DNA from: Rotaria sp. Silwood1
Lineage: Eukaryota > Rotifera > Eurotatoria > Philodinida > Philodinidae
Length of the DNA stretch: 64,000 nt
Assembly (NCBI GenBank): GCA_905250075.1
Contig: CAJNOP010000013.1
Coordinates: 3,101,871 to 3,165,870, forward strand
Reading direction: 5' to 3'
The notes beneath the pieces were generated by a model. It was not told the DNA's origin, made no database searches, and saw nothing but the letters and a program-made list of their open reading frames with translations. Both the position numbers and the translations under genes were made by a program. Positions 11,773 to 22,100 of this stretch are shown piece by piece (positions within the stretch are counted from its first letter, which is position 1; each line of letters starts with the position of its first letter).

Positions 11773-12259
11773 TACTGTCGCAGCATATTTCATTCAACTC
11801 TTCAAAAACTTAACGAATATATGAGTTCTAACGCGATGTCAGTATTTTTGTGCAAATTGAAACATTTTTTTTGTATTTCATCATTATTTGTAAAGTTTCA
11901 AACAAAAAAAAGTAATACGCACAGTACGATCACCGAGACAAAAATCACCTACGGTCCAAATTCACTCTCTAGAATCATTTAAAGCAATGTTAGTTATGTC
12001 GTTGGTTCTGCTCATCACCTTTTTCATTGCCAAGAAACTCTATAGAAAGGATCGGATTTCTCTATTCTTAATTTACTATGCGAAGCGAACTCATTAACTT
12101 TTTGACTACCCTCTCCCGTCGTGATATAACGGTGGTCCTACATAGAAACATGGATTACAGACTTAAAAGGATATTCAACATGTTCAGTGGTTTCTAAGTT
12201 TTAAACCATAAATGTTAAAGGCGATTTTTGATAGAAAATAGTAAAGATTTATGGGTCTT
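11773..12259. other. No gene seen
   Basis: A spacer between the orphan ORF and the second duplicated block. I see no open frame or structured repeat. Confidence 0.4.
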
Positions 12260-12884
12260 ATATCTCTATTTTGTTTTGGATTTGGCAAGAAAAATTTACC
12301 AATTCTCAAGATTTCTTTTATGTCTCTATGAGTTTGGCTGAACAAATTTTTCGATAAAAATACATTAATACGTAGCGAAGCACTCGAGACAATGCTCCAA
12401 ATTTGACTTGAATAAAAGCTAAACTTTAATTTTATTTCAGACTATTCAAAGTAATATTCATTCAGTTGTTCCCATCTTTCAAAGAAGCTGACGAATATCA
12501 ACAAAAAAAAATAGTTTTAGTCTATACAAACTAATATTTTAAAGTTTTTCAAAGTTCTTTTCGTCACATCCTAACAAAATTTCACATAAAATTTATGTCT
12601 TGGACATCACTCTTTCTAAGATTGCTTGTAACTATGTAATATAATATTATTTTGTTGGAAAAGATCATTTTTCAAGTTGACAAAGTTCATTATAAAAACC
12701 TTCACTTTAGTTGTTATTCATATTCATCAGACATTTTAGATTAATAAAAATTTCTGAGTACATCCGACCATCGGAAATAAACTTTTTTCAAAATAAATAA
12801 CTAATAGATTTGTCAATTGTAAAAGCTGCAAGAAAAAACGGAAGAAAAGGAAACTATGTCATTTATTTCTTATAACTAATGGCC

Positions 12885-12890
12885 TATAAA
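12885..12890 (+). promoter_or_regulatory. TATA-box candidate of lectin-like gene copy 2
   Basis: TATAAA at the same offset from the ATG as in copy 1 (about 65 bp), within the almost invariant proximal block shared by both copies. Confidence 0.5.
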
Positions 12891-12952
12891 TTCTTTAAGT
12901 GAACTACTTCAAAGTCACACAAGAAAACTTATTTTTGAGTTTCATCAACAAT

Positions 12953-13576
12953 ATGAAATTGTATATGCTATTTCTTTTTCTTGCTGAACATATGTCCATG
13001 ACACAAGCTGCTTGTTCCTTGCCGATTAAATTCTATATTGAATGTGGAATAATAAGAACAGTTAGCGATGCATATCAGCTTTGCCAAAGTCATCAAATGA
13101 CTCTTTTAAATTTAACCAATGGAACAGCATCATTAACAACTGATATTGCTCTACTTAATACTACGTTTACAGCACAAAACTGTAGTGGATACTTTTGGTT
13201 TTCATCTGGTTCACAGACAGGTTTAGTTGCTAATACTAATGCTCTTGGTGGATTGCTCGACACTCTTACAAATACATTAAATGCTGTTTTATGTCTTATA
13301 CCATTGTTGTGTCCAGCAACAACAACAGCAGCACCTATTACTTATGCTTTTACTGTATGTACTCGTACAATACAACAAAGTATTATACAAAAGTGTTCAA
13401 CACCATCTCAACGATTGGGTATAGTTCAATTCCATTTCAATAAACAAAATATGTATGGTGGAATATTGAATACATTTTCTTCACAAAATTCAATAACATG
13501 TAGTGGTATATGTTCCTCAGATGATTCATGTGTTGGTATGTCATTCAACAACGGAACATGTACTCTTTATATGTAA
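12953..13576 (+). CDS. Secreted Cys-rich C-type-lectin/PAN-like protein, copy 2
   Basis: A 207-aa intronless paralogue of the gene at 3069, with the same signal peptide, lectin-like N-terminus (CGIIRTVSDAYQLCQSHQM) and PAN-like C-terminus. Every cysteine visible in copy 1 is kept. Substitutions are few except for a cluster in the hydrophobic middle, where GALTGLLTAVL in copy 1 is DTLTNTLNAVL here. The first ATG is 12953; the longer frame upstream has no ATG. It is probably functional, since frame and length are fully preserved. Its role is unknown. Confidence 0.8.
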   Translation: MKLYMLFLFLAEHMSMTQAACSLPIKFYIECGIIRTVSDAYQLCQSHQMTLLNLTNGTASLTTDIALLNTTFTAQNCSGYFWFSSGSQTGLVANTNALGGLLDTLTNTLNAVLCLIPLLCPATTTAAPITYAFTVCTRTIQQSIIQKCSTPSQRLGIVQFHFNKQNMYGGILNTFSSQNSITCSGICSSDDSCVGMSFNNGTCTLYM

Positions 13577-13620
13577 ACAGAATTTTGAATATATTGTGGT
13601 AAAAAGAAAATGAGCATGAA

Positions 13621-13626
13621 AATAAA
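13621..13626 (+). promoter_or_regulatory. Poly(A) signal AATAAA, copy 2
   Basis: AATAAA lies 45 bp after the stop, at the same place as in copy 1. Confidence 0.6.
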
Positions 13627-13680
13627 ATATTGAAAAACGTATCGCGTGTGATATTATCATTTTAATAATCATGTTATTAC

Positions 13681-14641
13681 AAGTAAACTTGTCATGTATA
13701 CTAGTCACCGATAGAAAAGTCTAGAGTCGTTTGCTTCTCCGAATCTTTATTCTTGAGATATAGAAGTTTTGCTAGATTTTTCAAGTAATAGCTGTAATCT
13801 TCCTCTGGTTATGTTGAAAATCGACTTTCGAGTTACAACTTCGAAATTTGCATGAACAAAGTTCTCGATGAGATTAATTGATTGGTTAACTAGTATTTCC
13901 TTTCAGATATCAACATGTAAAGAGACTTTGTTGTTACACATGAAAGAGTTTCGAATATTCCATATTCCAGTATAGAAAATATCAGAAGATTTTACAATTT
14001 GCTCAATGAATTTACCTCATTGAGACATTTATTCTTAGAAGTTAATAAAATTTTGATATATCGAGAACAAAATTTCAAAAAATCAAATCATTGTAGACTT
14101 TTCTATTACTCACTAGTATTCATCGACTTAACATTATCTCGGTTGAAAAGCGATATGACACCGGCAGTGAATTGCTTATTAGTTCAATACCATTTCTTTT
14201 TTGAAGTATTTTTCAAAAAAATGTAGCTATGGACATTTGAGAACGCATGTTTAATATAAGAGTGAAATATTTTGAATATACAGTCTCGATATAGATTATT
14301 GGAATTGTTAACGAACCATACCAATTATCTTTAATCATTAAATATAGTTTATATTTACAGACTATCATCAATAAGAAGATTAAAAATAAAATCGTGATCT
14401 CTATTAATTTTTGGCCACTAGATTAAAAAAAGAATCTGATATCCATCGATGGAAATCTTATCACTTTGTTCTTCCACTCTCAAAACATATCATATTGACT
14501 ATCAATAATCTGAACATTTTATTTTCCTATAGAAATAAAACAACATATTAAATGAAACTCTATTCAATAATAAAATGACATGCAAATTAAATCATTGAAA
14601 TAAATATTTAAAATCTTTAAATATGATTCAGCTGTTTTCTT
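13681..14641. other. Intergenic region with a diverged dispersed repeat
   Basis: No gene. About 14040-14170 shares an ordered series of words (AGACTTTTCTATTA, then GAAAAGCGAT and TGACACC) with about 39470-39570, suggesting an old non-coding repeat. The frame at 13999-14226 falls inside it and is not credible. Confidence 0.4.
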
Positions 14642-15212
14642 TTAATCAAACATTTCAAATAATTTTCCTTTTTTCCAACCAACAAATTTTTTTAATTGTT
14701 TCGAACCACTTGTTATTGTTGCTGGAAATTTTAAACAAGCATAATCTTGATTTTTATCATCACCTATTATTTCAATTTTTACATAAAGTGACATGGATGG
14801 ATATGATGATAAAACAGGTAATGAAAGTGATGCTGTATTAATATCATTGTTATTAATTGGACATTTAATACCTAATTTACAAGCATCTGGATCAGGTAAT
14901 GGAAATGGAACAGGTATACCAGCAATAATACCTTCGATAAATAAATTAATATATGAAACAAAAGAAAAATTATTCCGATTTTATTTTACCATGTATGCTA
15001 ACTTTAGCAGTAATTGATGAGTCTTCTGATTGAAATGTTAAATTCATTGTATACGTTTTACCTTTAACAAATTTACATGGAACTGTTGTACAACCAGTAA
15101 CATCGAATGTTTTAATTGTACCTGATTTCGATTCACAAACTTTGTATGGTGTTGTTGTCCATACGAAATTTAATGAACAAAATAATAATGTAAGAAGAAA
15201 AAATGAAATCAT
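14642..15212 (-). CDS. NPC2-like: NPC2-like ML-domain lipid-binding protein
   Basis: Two exons (15212-14990 and 14931-14642) around a 58-bp GT-AG intron give 170 aa. Residues 1-19 (MISFFLLTLLFCSLNFVWT) are a signal peptide; an in-frame ATG at 15245 would add 11 residues and is less likely. The mature part has the six cysteines of NPC2 (KVC, TGC, VPC, DACK, IKC, YACL) and the marker segments SIHGIIAGIPVPFP and YPSMSLYVKIE. NPC2 proteins bind sterols or other lipids in late endosomes and lysosomes, or as secreted carriers in invertebrates. Animals often have several copies, so strict orthology to vertebrate NPC2 is not claimed. Confidence 0.92.
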
Positions 15213-16181
15213 TTTGTGATTTGCAAAAAGAAAAATGAAACGCATATGGTGATCGAACCATACATGTATATATTTACATAGTCAGGTGATTTTTACTCGT
15301 ACGTTTTCTTTTCTTTTAATGAGAATGACTCATTCGAACTCTTGCTATTGTTTCATTTTACATTCAATTATGTATTTTTATGATTTATATGACGAAAAAA
15401 GAAAATTAATTACACAAATATATATATATATGTATATAAATTCATATGATGATATTAGAAACATTCCGTTGCATAGATAACAAACGAGCGAGGATATAAC
15501 ACAGAAAAACAAAGCGATAGTGTATTTAAGAAGAAATTTACATAAAACAAAAAAAGCAAGAAAAAAAATGAAGTACAGAACGATTTCTAAATTCTTCTTC
15601 TTTCACGGAACAATGATTATGATTTAGTTTCTGATGATATATAGACTTCACATTAATACCATAGTCACATCAACTTATAGCAAGATGTTGAAGAAAAAAG
15701 AAAATCTCTTTTTTTTTTAAATACTTTTTTGTTTTTCAAGAAACAAACAAGCAAAACGAAAGAACAAAAAAAAATTTTTTTCACGGCGAATCTGACAACT
15801 AACGATGAGTTTTAATTGTATTGAATGGCATGGTAAAAGTATTGAATCCGGTTAAAAAAAAACAGCAGTTGAGTATTTTATATAACATATGTCTAACATA
15901 TGAAACACTACGATTTTTCAAACACACGAAGAAAAGAAAACACAAATCAGATCGATATAATAGAAAGCAAAATAAGTAAAGAAAAAGAAGACAAACCATT
16001 GAACAACACAAAAAGTGTCTGTAGGAAAATATAAGAAAACGAAATAAGAGACAAGAAAACGCACAATGTATAATGTTAATAAATTTTTGTTTCGTTGTAG
16101 AACGAGTGCAGCTTTACTGTTTATGGAAACAAAAATAAAAAGGCACCGGGCCAAATAAACAAAACATTCAGGCACATGTAT
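15213..16181. other. Spacer between NPC2-like and RapGEF genes
   Basis: No supported gene. This region should hold the RapGEF 3' UTR and the NPC2-like promoter, both on the minus strand. The minus frames at 15799-16175 are T/F-rich artefacts of A-rich plus-strand sequence. Confidence 0.5.
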
Positions 16182-19100
16182 TCAGACTGCTGTCACTTGT
16201 TCATGATCATCATAATCAATAGTTGGTTCTTCTATAAATGAGCAAAAAAAAAAAAAAAGAAATGAATGAAAGTAAATCTATCAGTTTTTCAAGTAAAATA
16301 AAACCAATTACTCTATTTCAATTTTTTAAAAAGTACTGTTAACATAATCTCTGCAGGATTAAAATATGAAACATAATATAGCCGCTGTTGCTAATCAAAG
16401 GATAATTGTTTTATTCTATCTATTTTAGGACTCATTTCTTCAGTATCTCTTTACATAATCTTTCAGAAATGCAACAGGAAAATGGTTCATATATCAAAAT
16501 GAAACATGATTGATATATATTCTTTAACTAGTGTCTGTCATGGTATATAGAATACGAGAAAGTGAATCCAAATTTTTACGTTCATATTTGGTAATTATTG
16601 AAATTTTATACAAACCTGGATTAGTATTGATTTCATTTTGAGATTTCGAACGTTGCATCCAAGTACGTATTATTATGGGTCTTGGATTATCGTTATGATG
16701 TATTTCTAGAAAAACAAATAATATTATTCATAATAATCTTCAACATTTAAGATTTGAGAAAATTTTCTAAGCTCTCGTAATATTACTTAATACTAATTCT
16801 ATGATAAATCATTTATTTGAAAATTTAATTTTTACTTGATATAGATTGATTTCGAGTTTGCATTGATGAATATTCATCAGGAACAGACGTATTTGTTAGT
16901 TTTTCATTGCTATCACCAACAATATCTATAATACATTTACTTCAATAATTAAAACAATATTCATCAATACATACATGCATTTGTTAAATGAATACCACCA
17001 TTCCCTGAATCAGCATGTTTAGATAAATTATGACTATTATTTTGATTTGATTCTTAAGAATAAAAATAGAACTCATCTTTTTTTTTTTATGGTTTTTCGT
17101 AAAAGTAACTTACGAATATGTGATCGAACATGTAATGTTGACGATGTTGGTTTAAAATTTAGACTTGAACTTTCACTTGTTAATTTATTAGCATCACGTA
17201 TTTTAGTTACATGTTGACGACGATGTTGAGTTAAGTCATTAACTGATGAAAGTCCTGTTGTTGTTAATGAATTACTTATTAATGGTGATGTATTTTGAAG
17301 AACAGATGAGTTTGAATTAGGATTTGGTTTTAATGGTGCTCGTGATTTTATTTGATGACTACTGTTTGATAGACGAAGTAATTTATTAACATCATCCGGT
17401 GATTGTGTACCTAGAAAAAAAAAAAAAAAATTTATATAGATATATATTATCTTTTCCAAATAATAAACAACAATAACAAGCAAAATCAAATGATATTTAA
17501 ATTGATACAAAAAAATATATTTCTAACCACATATAAATTTATGTTTACCTGAATAAAGTTCTAAACAGAATAAGAGAAATTTGAGAGAAGAATTTTTTTT
17601 TTGTTTTTTTTTTTTTTTTGAATAAAAATTGATCGAATAGAAGAATGAAATGATTACATACCAAATTTAGTTAATTGTATAGCACCACGACGATCACACG
17701 AAGAATTTGACGATAAACTTGATGTTGAAGGTGATGGACGTCGTTTAAGTGTAGTTGCTATACAGAAAAAATAACGAATAATAAACAAAAATTATTTATT
17801 AGATAATTCAATAAATATATGATTAAATAAAGAAATAGCAAAAGCAATAAATCAGTTGATGCTTAGTATTATATAGAATATTAGAAAATTTTCTATTTAT
17901 TTATTTTTTTTGGCTTTTAGCGAAATACCATGATGACGAAAAGGATTTTTCAAAAAACGAGATTTTGCTGGCGAAGAATTTATCCGTAACAATGAAAGTC
18001 TAGTACTTGTTGTATCATCACTTTCATTAGTCGTACTAGATTTGTTATCATTGTCTTGTTTGGTTGTTACAATATTATCAAAACCGAATAATGAAAGTTC
18101 AGCAAGTGTTAATACTGGTGTAGCTGGCGATAAATTTCCTGCTCGATCTAAAGAAATAAGTATGTGTGTGTGTATGTATATTTTCATCAAAACACACATT
18201 CTTATCAAATTTAGTTCAATTTTGATGGTTACAAGCAGAAAAAATTTCAAACCAGAAAAGATTATGTTGTAAATCTCACAATTATTTTTTCCATAATTAA
18301 AAATCAAGTTTATAAAGTTTTTATTTAAATTTATTTCCTACCAGGTTCACATTGATTAGCTAATCCAAGTAAACGATCTTCATCTTCAATTATTTCAGCA
18401 TTATTTAAATATGTTTTAACTTTTTTAACCATTAATGCCTAAATAATAATAAGTATTTATAAATGAAATTTCTTTTTTTTTTTTTTTTATATTTAATTTT
18501 TACTTCATCATATATTCGTTTCGCATTAGCCATAACAGATAAACGTACACCAGATTGATTTCTTCGCATTGTTCCACATGTATCTGTGGTTGATTGATGA
18601 CCAAAACCAGCAAAAATTTGTGAATGTGATGTTGGAGAATCAAACATATTTGAAATATTCTAAATAAAAATAAAACTATTACAAATAGAAAATCAATTGA
18701 TATATGCTTTTACATATGACGATGATGACATATTCATTATATAACGAATTTCTTTTGCAATCATACGAAGTTTTTCAAAATTAATCTTAAATAATAAATA
18801 GATTAGAAAGTTTTTTTAAAGAAATAAAATATTTTTTTTTTTTGTTCTATTACCAAACCATCATCTTGTGTTTGATTTCCCAAATGAATAAATGTTAAAT
18901 CTTTCATACATACTGGAAACATTGGAATCTAGAAATGAATAAATAATATAGATGAATTTATGGTATTATGATTATTTTAATAACTTACAATAGGTGGTAC
19001 AATTAATTCGTTTTTTAATAAATTTCGATAAACAGACATATTTCGAGATAAATCAAGTAGTGATTTAAGTTCCTAGACAAAGAACAAAAAAACTTTTATA

Positions 19101-22100
19101 AAATTCCATTTATTTTTCCATTGTAAGAAGTACACCCAAAGACATAACTCATCTTCATGCAAAGCAAAATCTTATATAAAAACTTTTCTTAACAAACTTA
19201 CCAATTTATCATGATTCTCAGATATAATCTCGCTTACGATTTTGATTTTTTTTAAGTGAAAATATTATGAAATCTTCGGTTTATGCATCATGTATGGTAG
19301 TCAACCGTTGGGCAATGACCCGCGTACGTTTTGAACCAGTGGTAGTTACTCACTACTCGAAAATTTTATGGCTACGCCATTGATTACAGTAGTCACTCAT
19401 GATCCCTTTTCGGAGTCTTTAAATTTGCTATTTAAACTTCATGATGGAGCCAACTTCAATCGAAAACTCTTATACTCTACACTCTCTAACATGATTCTTC
19501 ATTCTGACTTTTTACTGATTCTCGAATGTCTTTCAAATTTCTCTCTATAGATTCAAGTAAAATTCTTTAAGGATACTTTATTAATAGAAAAAAATTATAA
19601 GTATAGTATCAATATAGATAGTATGATTTACTTCAAATATTTTTTTATATTTCTCTGATATACGTTCCCATGTAGCTTGTAAACGTTGTACAGCTTTATG
19701 ATCAAGTCCACTTATAAGTGAAAACATTGAATTAAAATTTTTCATTTCTTTACAAGATTCTAAATTAAAGAAAATAATTCTATTTATTTTTCTCATATTT
19801 TAATAAATCTTTTTTTTCTTACTTGCTATTTTAATAAAATGTTTAATTATTTTTGATCGTTGTATGATATTTGTTTCACGTATTATTTCTGTTATAGTCC
19901 AATACATTTCTTGATTAGGTAATCGAAGAAATTTTTCAAGATGTGGTATACCATAAGATGATTTTAATTTAAATATATGATCAATATATTCTGTTGGTTG
20001 AATAGATTTAAATATTGCAAAATCTCTTAATGTTAATTGTGCACAAATTTCAAGTGAATCTAATTGAAGAAAATGAATACGTGCTTCACGTATAAAGTCA
20101 TTTGTTAATTGATCTGGTACAAGTTGTTCAGTTAAATGATTATTTTTTAAATAATAACGAGCATTTATTGGAAGACGTTCAGGTAAATTATCAATATGAT
20201 CTGGTAAACGTTTTTGTTTTATAACACCATTTTCAACTGATATTTCACATAATGAATAATACCTGAAAGAAATAATATAAAATGAAATTAATTTTTTTTG
20301 TTAGATTTGTTATTTTCTATATGTAGATAATAATAAATGATCAATGATTAAGAAATAAATAAGAAAATATTTATTATGTAGCAATTATATGAATTTTAAT
20401 CATGTCATTAATTATATGTTGTAACATTAAAATAATGGTCTGTTGACTTGATATTATGTATCATAAAGGAATTTTAACTTTTAAAAATTTAGTGAATATA
20501 GAGAAATGAAATAAAGTATTATGTTTCAAGAGTTTGCTTTCAAAAAAAAAGAACGCCTATGAAATTGGTTCCACAGCAGAAATATCATCTCGATGAGTTT
20601 TACAGCTTAAAACTACTGATAGTTTTATTCATCATGAAGTAATTATTCTGTCTGTTGAACACTAGGCAAAGCTTAATACAATATGGATACTACTGGTATT
20701 TATCATAATCATTTTATCAGACGTAAACAGTGAGATGAAATAAATGTATTTTTAATTTGACTTTTTAATTAGAGGAAAATTAGATACAGTTTCAGAATCT
20801 AAACAAGTTGTAGGAAGTTTATGAGAGAACGGCTTGAACTGTAACTCGCCGTTTGACCTTACAAAAAAGCCTCGATTAGACTAGAAAACGCTTGAAAGTG
20901 CTCAAGCTCATGATCCTCTAGAGAAATGACTTTTGTTTCAATTTTCTTTTCAGTTGAAACTTTCAGGATCTTCTAAGAGTCATCAGATCTATCTATGAGC
21001 GAAACTCCATTATTTAGTTTTCCTGTTCTTGTGATTCCGTCGTTAAATTTCAATACAAATTTTCGTTTAATCATACTCAACGCATAACCTACACAGTTAA
21101 CTATCTATAGATTGATTAAGTAAAATAGCTATAATTACACATATGTAAATCATGGTAGAAAATATTCTATTTGAATCAAGAAAAAGAAAAGCATGCGAGT
21201 AGTATAACCGGTGAAACCCCTAAAGCACGAATGCATAGATTTTAAATATTTAATTAATAAATTATTTATAAAATAAAAAAGCACAAGAGCTCCCCATCCA
21301 TTAAGACAAACGTCTTACCGCAATAGATCAATCTCTACAGGAGAAGATGCATGGCTAGAAAAACGAGTGTAGCATGAAATAAAGAATAACAACTAAACTT
21401 ATTATACATAAGTTAAAGTATTAATTATACAAATTTTATTTTATTTTTTTTGTTTTTAAGCATCAAGAAAAAGTCAAGAGACATACCTGCTTTGATCAAG
21501 AATACCAAATTCAGTTATAGCTAACATAACAAGTTGCTTAGCTGTGGTATCCTTTTTTTTAGCAAAAAGAGAAATATTTTATTTGATTAAATTTTATCAT
21601 TTTTAGTTTTTTTTACTTTAAGTACAGGAAAATATTTATATGATTGATCACTACGATAAACTTTAACAACAAATGTTGCATTGTCTTCATCATTAATTGT
21701 ACCATTACATGTTGATATTGATGATGACATTGATTTATTACTAATTGATGATGGAGATAAATCTGGATTACTGGAACTTCGATTAAAACTTTTATTTGAA
21801 TTTGATACTGATAATGAACTTGAATCAAGAGCATTATCTGTTGTAGTTGTTTCAAAATCACTAAAATCATTAAATTTTATCGTTAATTTTTGTATTTTTT
21901 AAACAAATAAATAAAATTTATATGTATTCAATTAAAAGTTAAAGAGAAAAAAAAACGGAAGCTATGAAAAATAGACTTGTTGATCTCATAAATATACATT
22001 TCTTGTCAATTTTTTAATTATATTTTCATCAGCATGAAATGTTACTTAAAAACCATAACGATTGAATATGATAGGAGTGATTGAGTGGAAAATAAAAAAT

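Larger units (their letters stand above)
12260..13680 (+). repeat. Segmental duplication, copy 2
   Basis: Partner of about 2425-3790 in direct orientation, with similarity strongest from the TATA region through the poly(A) signal. The copies lie about 10 kb apart, with the broken gene, GT-rich blocks and orphan ORF between them. Confidence 0.85.

Noticed and set aside
17897..18307. Minus-strand frame read as a standalone gene
   Set aside because: It is RapGEF exon 23 (18147-17929) with intron read-through at both ends.
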